Shown piece after piece: positions 1 through 6,343 of a stretch of DNA of 13,106 nt; the stretch's first letter is position 1, and the number at the start of each line of letters is the position of its first letter. Both the position numbers and the translations under genes were made by a program. This stretch comes from JBLHKE01 sp047619485 (GTDB lineage: Bacteria; Verrucomicrobiota; Verrucomicrobiia; Verrucomicrobiales; DEV007): assembly GCA_047619485.1 (NCBI GenBank), contig JBLHKE010000139.1, positions 1 through 13,106 of the forward strand. The letters run 5' to 3'. The notes beneath the pieces are model-generated. The model ran no database searches. It was not told where the DNA came from and worked only from the letters and a program-made list of their open reading frames with translations.

Positions 1-55
1 TGGTGCTGGCTAAAATTCCTGCGCATCTTTGTATGACTTATTTCCTGACAACCCC
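1..55. other. Left-edge non-coding or gene tail
   Basis: These bases lie downstream of the minus-strand kinase gene. Two plus-strand frames are open from the left edge, one to a TGA ending at 36 and one to a TAG ending at 59, so the tail of a convergent gene could be present. Neither short stretch has a recognisable motif and I cannot decide between them. I see no hairpin followed by a T-run. Confidence 0.3.
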
Positions 56-1693
56 TTAGCTTAGAAGCGAGTCGAGCTTCTTGCGCACTCGCTCGGCGAG
101 AACATTCAGCGTGTAAGGTTTCTGCAGTAGGTCAACGCCTTCGCGCAGGTCGCCACCGTTTTCGAGCAAGTGCTTGCTCTCAGTGAACCCGGTGGTTAAG
201 AGCACTGGGGTGGTACGGTTTTCTTGACGCACTTTTTGGATCATCTCGGGACCGCTCAGGCGTGGCATGACGATGTCAGAGAAGATCAGATCGATCTCCT
301 CCGCGAGCTCGCGGGAGCGCTCGAGACCCTCTTGTCCGTCGCACGCTTTATGCACGGTGTAGCCGAGGTGGGTGAGGCTGCGGACAACGATCTCGCGCAC
401 CATTGGTTCGTCTTCGACGACGAGGATGGTCTCACTGCCGCCGGGGAGTGGGCTGCATTTCGCGGCTGGTGTTGGTTTATCTTGAGTCATTGGATCGGTT
501 TTGGTTTCAAATTCTGCTGCCGGGCTTGGAGCTGCAGCCGGTGGTGGGGTCTGGGCAGGGGAAGGGGGAATGGGAGGTAAACTCTCACTGACAAACTCGA
601 CGGCGGGTGGAGTAGCTTGTGACTTTTCGGCAGCCGGAAATTTGAATGTCAGCTGCGTTCCTGAGCCGTGTTCGGAGATGAGTTCCACCGTGCCACCGAT
701 GTTGCGTGTGGCTGAGTAGACTTTGGTCAGACCGAAGCCGCGTCGCTTCTGATCATTGCGCGAGGTGAAGAATGGCTCGAAGGCGGCAGCGGCTGAGTAT
801 TCGTCCATCCCGGGACCGTCATCGCTGACGTGCAGAATCGTCGCACCAGTCTCGTCGCTAGCTAGCTCGACGTTCATCGCGCCTTCTGCGGCTCCCTCCA
901 TTGCCTCGCTGGTGTTGGTCGCCAGTTGGAGAAGGATCTCGCCGAGGACAGATTCGCTGCCGGCGATCGGAGCGACATCATTTTCGATGATCGTGGTGAG
1001 CGAGATGTTTCCGCCAAGTATTTTGCGTATGTGGGCGTCCGCTTTCTCGATGGCGGCGGCGGCATGGAAGGTGGTGCTCGGGGGATCGGTCGAGTGGCCG
1101 AACGCGAGTAGTTCAGCAGTGAGTTTTTCGGCGCGATGGGCGGACTCGAGGATCTGGTTAACGTAGTTGCGGCAGGTCTCGCTGAGGGTCGTGTCGGACT
1201 GCATCAGGGAGCTGAATCCAACCACCGAAGTGAGGATGTTATTGAAGTCGTGTGAGACTCGGCCAGAGAGCCGTTCGAGTGCTTCCATGGTCGATACCTC
1301 GGTTCTTGGTGCCGGGGCTGGCTCGAGCGCGAGTTCTGGCTTCCCGTCAGCGAGCCAGACCGTGGTCAGAAAGGCCTCGTCATCGCCGAGGGTAAGGGGG
1401 GTCGAAAGAACCTCTACTTCGATCGTTGTCTGGTCCAAACGGGTGTAGCGGCTGCGGCGAACGGTGCCGACACTGCTGGTTCCAAGTTTGGGTGGGAGCA
1501 CTTCGGAGGCGTGCTTGCCGACGAACTCGTTCTGGCTAGCTCCCCATAGCTCACAGGCGGCTTGGTTGAGCCCAATGATGTAACCATCACGATTCTCAAT
1601 GAACATGGCTTGGTTGGTGGCTTCGAAAAGGCTCCAGAAGTCACGATGGATTAACCGTGGTTCTTCCCAGCGGTCGTTTTGGTAATTGATCAT
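56..1693 (-). CDS. Soluble hybrid sensor histidine kinase (PAS-HisKA-HATPase-REC)
   Basis: A predicted two-component sensor that autophosphorylates on His and passes the phosphate to its own C-terminal receiver. Domains in order over 545 residues: a PAS sensor at about 17-115; a dimerisation/H-box at 135-200 with SHDFNNIL and phospho-acceptor His148; a HATPase_c domain at about 245-353 with N-box Asn260, G1 box DDGPGM (291-296) and the GFGL turn near 319-322; an alanine/proline-rich linker at about 355-417; and a REC domain at 421-542 with acidic pocket E427/D428, phospho-acceptor D473, T500/T501 and K525. I see no membrane segment or signal peptide, so it should act in the cytoplasm. It is an orphan: no separate response regulator or phosphotransfer protein is adjacent. 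The ATG at 1693 has no strong Shine-Dalgarno sequence, but the PAS domain begins soon after it, which supports this start. The signal is unknown. Confidence 0.92.
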   Translation of the reverse strand: MINYQNDRWEEPRLIHRDFWSLFEATNQAMFIENRDGYIIGLNQAACELWGASQNEFVGKHASEVLPPKLGTSSVGTVRRSRYTRLDQTTIEVEVLSTPLTLGDDEAFLTTVWLADGKPELALEPAPAPRTEVSTMEALERLSGRVSHDFNNILTSVVGFSSLMQSDTTLSETCRNYVNQILESAHRAEKLTAELLAFGHSTDPPSTTFHAAAAIEKADAHIRKILGGNISLTTIIENDVAPIAGSESVLGEILLQLATNTSEAMEGAAEGAMNVELASDETGATILHVSDDGPGMDEYSAAAAFEPFFTSRNDQKRRGFGLTKVYSATRNIGGTVELISEHGSGTQLTFKFPAAEKSQATPPAVEFVSESLPPIPPSPAQTPPPAAAPSPAAEFETKTDPMTQDKPTPAAKCSPLPGGSETILVVEDEPMVREIVVRSLTHLGYTVHKACDGQEGLERSRELAEEIDLIFSDIVMPRLSGPEMIQKVRQENRTTPVLLTTGFTESKHLLENGGDLREGVDLLQKPYTLNVLAERVRKKLDSLLS

Positions 1694-1833
1694 ATAGTGA
1701 GAATGTTAAGTATAAATATACTAAATAGTATAATTACTGTAAAGTCAATTCATCGGAAATTTATTTAAATCTGGCGTAGATCCTTAAGAATAAGGCGACT
1801 CGACGTGTACGGAATTGTGCCGATAGTTCAGAT
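1694..1833. promoter_or_regulatory. Divergent AT-rich promoter region with inverted-repeat array
   Basis: This 140-base gap separates the starts of the minus-strand kinase and the plus-strand DUF423 gene and is much more AT-rich than its surroundings, as expected for a divergent promoter region. It contains AGTATA (1709-1714), TATACT (1717-1722) and AGTATA (1727-1732), three half-sites of one palindrome in alternating orientation, separated by 2 and 4 bases. They sit 16-39 bases upstream of the kinase start, where an operator or overlapping -10 elements could lie. A small hairpin (CCTTA 1782-1786 with TAAGG 1791-1795) precedes the DUF423 gene. Regulation is inferred from position only. Confidence 0.4.
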
Positions 1834-2226
1834 ATGCCTATTGAAGCGCTACAAAATGACCATTCTGGCGACGAGCGGAGCCGTTTGCTGCGGATTTCAG
1901 CCGTTCTCGGGCTGATCGGGGTGGCTTTGGGTGCTTTTGGGGCTCATGGCCTTGAAAAGATGATTGAGGATCCGAAACGTCTCGCGACCTGGGATACGGC
2001 GGTTTTCTACCATTTGACCCATGCGGTGATGCTCTACTTGATCGCGGTCGGAGGCAGGTTGCGCCGTGCCGCTTGGATTTGCATGGCGCTCGGTGTGCTC
2101 ATCTTTAGCGGTAGCTTGTATGTGCTCGTTCTCAGTGGCATCGGTTGGCTAGGAGCGATCACGCCAGTTGGCGGTGTGTTTTTTCTGGTCGGGTGGGGAC
2201 TGCTGATCGCCCGTCCGGCTAGGTAG
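1834..2226 (+). CDS. DUF423 family small membrane protein
   Basis: A 130-residue inner-membrane protein of the DUF423 (YgdD-like) family, whose function is unknown. Diagnostic motifs are GALGAFGAHGL-like (ALGAFGAHGL at 31-40), W53-x-TAVFYHLTHA to about 64, and the C-terminal ITPVGGVFFLVGW stretch at 109-121. Four hydrophobic segments are visible, at about 20-37, 58-73, 80-100 and 105-126. The hydrophilic N-terminus of about 18 residues is slightly longer than usual for the family. The ATG at 1834 is used because it is the only plausible start and it places the first helix correctly; no clear Shine-Dalgarno sequence precedes it. It diverges from the kinase gene and lies 157 bases before the glycogen cassette, so it is probably not functionally linked to either. 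Confidence 0.88.
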   Translation: MPIEALQNDHSGDERSRLLRISAVLGLIGVALGAFGAHGLEKMIEDPKRLATWDTAVFYHLTHAVMLYLIAVGGRLRRAAWICMALGVLIFSGSLYVLVLSGIGWLGAITPVGGVFFLVGWGLLIARPAR

Positions 2227-2271
2227 CATGGGGGCATTCAAATCCGCCCAAATTGGCTGCTGAATAAGAGC

Positions 2272-2299
2272 TTGCATAAATGCGATTTCAGAATATAAG
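2272..2299 (+). promoter_or_regulatory. Candidate sigma-70-type promoter of the glycogen cassette
   Basis: TTGCAT (2272-2277) and TATAAG (2294-2299) are spaced by 16 bases and resemble -35 and -10 elements. They lie about 85 bases upstream of the CBM48 protein start in the gap after the DUF423 gene. This is a sequence resemblance only, and promoter consensus in the likely host phylum is not well known to me. Confidence 0.35.
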
Positions 2300-2373
2300 T
2301 CCGCGCGCTGAAGAAAAAATTAGGGAAGATGGATTTTCGGGTTGGTAGTAGAGCGTTTTCAGCGAAAGCATAT

Positions 2374-2378
2374 AAGGA
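2374..2378 (+). promoter_or_regulatory. Ribosome binding site deciding the CBM48 protein start
   Basis: AAGGA lies 5 bases before the ATG at 2384. It selects that ATG over an in-frame TTG at 2342, which would only add a short non-conserved extension. It is one of the few clear Shine-Dalgarno sequences in the window. Confidence 0.6.
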
Positions 2379-2383
2379 TTACT

Positions 2384-2665
2384 ATGGCGTCTACAGCAGG
2401 AAAAAAGAGAGTGACCTTCGCGGTCGCGGCAGAACCCGGCAGTGAAGTCGCGGTCGCTGGTACGTTCAATAATTGGCAGCCAATGAAGCTGGATCGCGAG
2501 AAGGTCGACAACACTGGCTCGAAGTACATCAAGCGCATCTTTCTCGGTGCCGGGCGTTACGAATACAAATTTCTTATCGATGGCAGTTGGAGCATCGATC
2601 CTAAGTGCCCGTCTTGGTCACCCAACGAATACGGCTCGCTCAACAGCGTCGTCGAGGTGAAGTAG
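2384..2665 (+). CDS. Stand-alone glycogen-binding (CBM48/AMPK-beta-like) protein
   Basis: A 93-residue protein that is essentially one early-set carbohydrate-binding module of the CBM48 type, as found in AMPK beta subunits and at the N-terminus of branching and debranching enzymes. The family binds alpha-1,4-glucan. Visible hallmarks are VAGTFNNWQPM (24-34, with W31), GRYEYKFLIDGSW (57-69, with K62 and W69), D72-P73, and the terminal NEYGSLNSVVEV block (81-92), which matches the glycogen-contacting loop of AMPK-beta glycogen-binding domains. No catalytic domain, signal peptide or membrane segment is present. It is the first gene before glycogen synthase on the same strand (126-base gap). A role in recruiting or regulating glycogen enzymes is therefore an inference from context. 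It could also be a scaffold for an unlinked kinase or phosphatase. Confidence 0.88.
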   Translation: MASTAGKKRVTFAVAAEPGSEVAVAGTFNNWQPMKLDREKVDNTGSKYIKRIFLGAGRYEYKFLIDGSWSIDPKCPSWSPNEYGSLNSVVEVK

Positions 2666-2717
2666 CGCGCGCCGCCGCTTCAAATCGTCCGGCCTCACGC
2701 GAAAGAGCGAATCCGGG

Positions 2718-2747
2718 TTGCCAAGATCCCCCTACTCTGGTGATAAT
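2718..2747 (+). promoter_or_regulatory. Candidate internal promoter upstream of glycogen synthase
   Basis: TTGCCA (2718-2723) and GATAAT (2742-2747) with an 18-base spacer resemble a sigma-70 promoter, in the 126-base gap before glgA. If real, glgA-glgB-UGP could be expressed separately from the CBM48 protein. I see no terminator hairpin in this gap, so readthrough is equally possible. Confidence 0.3.
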
Positions 2748-2791
2748 GGGGTAGTTGGTGTGCATTCTGCTGCCATCTTTTTACGTAAAGT

Positions 2792-4327
2792 ATGTCAGAC
2801 AAAGTCAAAATTCTCGTCGTCACCCCTGAGATCACCTACCTCCCTCATGGGATGGGCAACCTCGCACAGCGTCTCAATGCAAAAGCGGGCGGGCTCGCGG
2901 ATGTCTCAGCATCGCTGGTCGCGGCACTGACCGAGCTCGAGGAGGTCGAGGTCCACGTCGCCCTGCCACACTACCGGCAGATGTTCCAGGCCACCGACGA
3001 CATGGACGTGGCCAACCTAGCAGCGAACGAGCTGCGCGCCTACCAGCAGAAGCTGCCGAGCGACCAGATCCACCTCGCCGAGGATAGGATTTTCTACTAC
3101 CGGGATCAAGTTTACAGCGGCTACTCGGGTGAGGTCGGCAAGGTGGCGAACGTATTTCAACGGGAGGTGATCAACAACATCCTGCCACGGGTGAACCCGC
3201 AGTTGATCCATTGCAACGACTGGATGACCGGGCTGATTCCGGGCGCGGCTCGCCGGCTCGGGATCCCGTGCCTGTTTACCCTGCACAACATCCACACGGA
3301 GAAGATGACGCTCGCGGCGATCGAGGACTCGGGTATCGATGCCGCCTCCTTCTGGGGAGAGCTCTTCTACGAACGCACGCCCCACGGCTACGAGGAGAGT
3401 CGCGACGACAACCGGGTCGACTACCTGGCGAGCGGGATCTTCGCATCACACTTCATCAACACCGTCAGCCCGAGTTTCCTAGCCGAGATCGTCGATGGGC
3501 AGCATAACTTCATTCCTGATCAAGTCCGCGCCGAGATTGTCGGGAAGTTCCACGCCAAGTGTGCCTTGGGGATTCTCAACGCGCCGGACGCGACTTTTGA
3601 TCCAGAGACTGATGTTTACCTACCGAGGACTTACGGCGCGAGCGACCACACGGCTGGTAAGGCGGCGAACAAGGCGGAGCTGCAGCGAGCGCTAGGCCTT
3701 GAGGAGCGACCAGATGCCCCAATCCTGTTCTGGCCGTCACGCCTCGACCCAGTGCAGAAGGGGCCGCACCTCTTGACCGAAATTCTCTTTGATCTGATCC
3801 GTGACTACGACGACATCGGGTTGCAGGTGGCGGTCGTCGCCAACGGAGGCTTCCAGCAGCACTTCCACGACATCGTCAATCAACACGGGATCCACTCGCG
3901 GGTCGGCATCCGTAATTTCACAGAAGCGCTCTCGCACATTGGCTATGCTGGATCGGATTTCATGGTGATGCCGTCGAGTTTCGAGCCGTGTGGTCTGCCG
4001 CAGATGGTGAGCCCGATCTATGGGACGCTTCCGATCGTGCACAACACCGGTGGATTGAAGGACACGGTCGAACCTCTGGACGTCGATACGTCGCAGGGCA
4101 ATGGCTTCCGCTTTGATGTGTTCGACGCGCTTGGTTTCCGCTGGTCGATCGATCAGGCGATCGAGTTCTGGAAGTTGCCAGAGGACACGAAGCACGCGCA
4201 GCTCAGCCGAATCATGACGCAGAGCAAGAAATCTTTCAGCCACGCGGCGACGGCGAAGGAATACATCGACATCTATGGGAAGATGTTGAAGCGGACGTTT
4301 GTGAGAAGGGAAACTTCAGCACCTTGA
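2792..4327 (+). CDS. glgA: Glycogen/starch synthase, GT5 family
   Basis: Transfers glucose from a nucleotide-sugar to the non-reducing end of an alpha-1,4-glucan in the cytoplasm. The 511-residue length fits bacterial GT5 enzymes. N-terminal starch-synthase catalytic domain: ILVVTPEITY (7-16), then the donor-binding KAGGLADV motif (31-38) with K31. C-terminal GT-B half: SRLDPVQKG (316-324, R317 and K323, equivalent to the catalytic Arg/Lys pair), the signature SSFEPCGLPQ (395-404) with E398, and YGTLPIVHNTGGLKDTV (410-426). Two oddities are a longer-than-usual loop between the first beta strand and KxGG, and one extra residue between R317 and K323 compared with the common RLxxQKG spacing. Donor choice (ADP- or UDP-glucose) cannot be read directly, but the adjacent UDP-glucose pyrophosphorylase and absent glgC favour UDP-glucose. 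The start ATG at 2792 has a weak Shine-Dalgarno sequence. Its stop overlaps the glgB start. Confidence 0.95.
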   Translation: MSDKVKILVVTPEITYLPHGMGNLAQRLNAKAGGLADVSASLVAALTELEEVEVHVALPHYRQMFQATDDMDVANLAANELRAYQQKLPSDQIHLAEDRIFYYRDQVYSGYSGEVGKVANVFQREVINNILPRVNPQLIHCNDWMTGLIPGAARRLGIPCLFTLHNIHTEKMTLAAIEDSGIDAASFWGELFYERTPHGYEESRDDNRVDYLASGIFASHFINTVSPSFLAEIVDGQHNFIPDQVRAEIVGKFHAKCALGILNAPDATFDPETDVYLPRTYGASDHTAGKAANKAELQRALGLEERPDAPILFWPSRLDPVQKGPHLLTEILFDLIRDYDDIGLQVAVVANGGFQQHFHDIVNQHGIHSRVGIRNFTEALSHIGYAGSDFMVMPSSFEPCGLPQMVSPIYGTLPIVHNTGGLKDTVEPLDVDTSQGNGFRFDVFDALGFRWSIDQAIEFWKLPEDTKHAQLSRIMTQSKKSFSHAATAKEYIDIYGKMLKRTFVRRETSAP

Positions 4328-6333
4328 GTGCGAACAAGCCAGATGCGCGTCTGATGGACGACCCGTACCTCGAGCCATTTGCAGGTCACTTGCGGCGGCG
4401 CGCAGAGCGCCTAGATGCGGCGGAGAAACGCCTGCTCGATGGGGCTGCGGAGTTGAATGATATCGCATCAGGTCACGAATACTACGGACTTCATCGCGAT
4501 CTGGATGGCAGCTGGGTGTTCCGCGAGTGGGCACCGAATGCGGAGTCGATGCGACTCGTCGGGGACTTTTCAGACTGGCAACCGTCCGAGGCATTCCGCT
4601 TGCAGAAGATCAATGCGAACGGGGACTGGGAAGGGCGGTTTCCGGCAGATGCGATGTGCCACAACAACCTTTACCGGCTGCGCCTTACCTGGCCGGGCGG
4701 TGGGGGGGATCGCCTGCCAGCCTACGCGAGGCGGGTGGTGCAAGATGAGCACACCAAAATTTACAACGCCCAAGTCTGGGAGCCAAAACATACTTACGTC
4801 TGGAAAAACGAGGCACCCGCCGCGCCTGATGGCCTGCTGATCTATGAGGCACACGTCGGGATGGCCCAGGAGGAACCGAAGGTTGGTAGCTACTTGGAGT
4901 TCGTTGAGAATGTGCTGCCGCGGATTGCGGAAGGTGGATACAACACCGTGCAGTTGATGGCCGTGCAGGAGCATCCCTACTATGGATCGTTCGGCTACCA
5001 TGTGGCGAACTTTTTTGCCTGCTCGTCGCGTTTTGGCACACCTGAGGAATTGAAGCAACTCGTGGATACGGCGCACGGCCTCGGTCTGCGGGTCGTGATG
5101 GACTTGGTGCACTCGCATGCGGTCAAGAACGAACTCGAGGGGCTGTCGCGCTTCGACGGCACCGGTTACCAGTATTTTCATGAGGGGGATCGTGGTGATC
5201 ACGTCGCGTGGGACTCGCGCTGCTTCGATTACTCGAAACCGCAGGTGGTGCATTTCTTGTTATCAAACCTACGCTTCTGGATCGACGAATTCCGTTTCGA
5301 TGGCTTCCGCTTCGATGGGGTGACAAGCATGCTCTATCACGATCACGGTCTCGGCTCGTCCTTCACTTCCTACGACAAGTATTTCGATGGAGGGGTCGAC
5401 GAGGATGCCTACGCCTACCTCGGCTTGGCGAACCGGATGGTGCATCAGGAAGGTAGGGACGTGACCACGATCGCCGAGGATGTCAGCGGGATGCCTGGGC
5501 TGGTTGCACCACAGGAAGAGGGCGGCTGTGGGTTCGACTATCGCTTGGCCATGGGCGTGCCGGACTGCTGGTTCAAATTGTCGAACGACATGGAGGACGA
5601 GGACTGGGACATGGGCTGGCTATGGCATGAGCTGACCAATCGTCGCAGCGAGGAGAGCACGATCAGCTACGTCGAGAGCCACGACCAGGCGCTGGTTGGG
5701 GGGAAGACATTCTTCTTCGAACTCGCTGGATCGGCGGTCTATCACTCGATGCATCGAGACGCGAAGAGTCACGTCATCGACCGTGCGATGTCGTTGCACA
5801 AAATGGCGCGTTTGGCGACTTTGGCTGCGGCGGGACACGGTTACATGACCTTCATCGGCAACGAATTTGGCCACCCCGAGTGGGTCGATTTTCCGCGCGT
5901 TGGCAACAACTGGTGCTACAGCCACGCGCGCCGCCAGTGGAGCTTGCGCGATGACCCGGAGTTAGGTTACTCGATGCTTGGCGAATTCGATCAGGCAATG
6001 CTCGAGCTTTTCAATCGCGAGGGGATCCTGGCGATCCCCCAGCCGCAACTACCATTCGTCAACGCCGGCGATCACGTGCTGGCATTCGGGCGGGGAGACT
6101 TTCGCTTCATCTTCAACTTCCATCCGCAGCAGTCGTTCACCGACTACTCTATTCCGGTTGGCGGTGGGAGTTTTGAGCACGTGATGGACACCGACGAACC
6201 GAGGTTTGGTGGACATGCGCGGATCGCCGCGGCGCAGGAGTTCTTCTCCGATCGCGGAGGCCAGATCATGACGTATCTACCATCGCGTAGCGCGATGGTT
6301 CTCAAGCAAAAAACCACCAACGAAAAGAGTTAG
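4324..6333 (+). CDS. glgB: 1,4-alpha-glucan branching enzyme, eukaryotic-like GH13
   Basis: Cuts an alpha-1,4 chain and re-attaches it by an alpha-1,6 bond, creating glycogen branches. The 669 residues comprise an N-terminal helical part and CBM48 (about 50-140, with VGDFSDWQP), a GH13 barrel and a C-terminal beta domain. Catalytic features: region I DLVHSH (260-265), nucleophile D331 in FRFDGVTSML, acid/base E385 in IAEDVSG, and transition-state Asp D454 in ESHDQA. Stretches such as YYGSFGYHV, VVMDLVHSHA and RFDGFRFDGVTSMLYHDHG read like human GBE1 and plant SBE (GH13_8) rather than E. coli GlgB (GH13_9). Start: a TTG at 4324 overlaps the glgA stop by four bases (TTGA), implying translational coupling, with GAAGGG at 4305-4310. 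An in-frame ATG at 4354 is an alternative that would remove ten residues. The gene ends 10 bases before the UDP-glucose pyrophosphorylase. Confidence 0.95.
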   Translation: MSANKPDARLMDDPYLEPFAGHLRRRAERLDAAEKRLLDGAAELNDIASGHEYYGLHRDLDGSWVFREWAPNAESMRLVGDFSDWQPSEAFRLQKINANGDWEGRFPADAMCHNNLYRLRLTWPGGGGDRLPAYARRVVQDEHTKIYNAQVWEPKHTYVWKNEAPAAPDGLLIYEAHVGMAQEEPKVGSYLEFVENVLPRIAEGGYNTVQLMAVQEHPYYGSFGYHVANFFACSSRFGTPEELKQLVDTAHGLGLRVVMDLVHSHAVKNELEGLSRFDGTGYQYFHEGDRGDHVAWDSRCFDYSKPQVVHFLLSNLRFWIDEFRFDGFRFDGVTSMLYHDHGLGSSFTSYDKYFDGGVDEDAYAYLGLANRMVHQEGRDVTTIAEDVSGMPGLVAPQEEGGCGFDYRLAMGVPDCWFKLSNDMEDEDWDMGWLWHELTNRRSEESTISYVESHDQALVGGKTFFFELAGSAVYHSMHRDAKSHVIDRAMSLHKMARLATLAAAGHGYMTFIGNEFGHPEWVDFPRVGNNWCYSHARRQWSLRDDPELGYSMLGEFDQAMLELFNREGILAIPQPQLPFVNAGDHVLAFGRGDFRFIFNFHPQQSFTDYSIPVGGGSFEHVMDTDEPRFGGHARIAAAQEFFSDRGGQIMTYLPSRSAMVLKQKTTNEKS

Positions 6334-6343
6334 ACCACCCACC

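Noticed and set aside
2342..2383. TTG start extending the CBM48 protein by 14 residues
   Set aside because: The ATG at 2384 has a good AAGGA at the right distance and the extension is not part of the domain.
3737..4243. 168-codon minus-strand frame across glgA
   Set aside because: It is antisense to conserved GT5 motifs with Arg/His-rich shadow composition.
4570..5253. Long minus-strand open frame (227 codons) across glgB
   Set aside because: The plus-strand branching enzyme is intact with catalytic residues; the antisense frame has no family signature and arises from codon bias.
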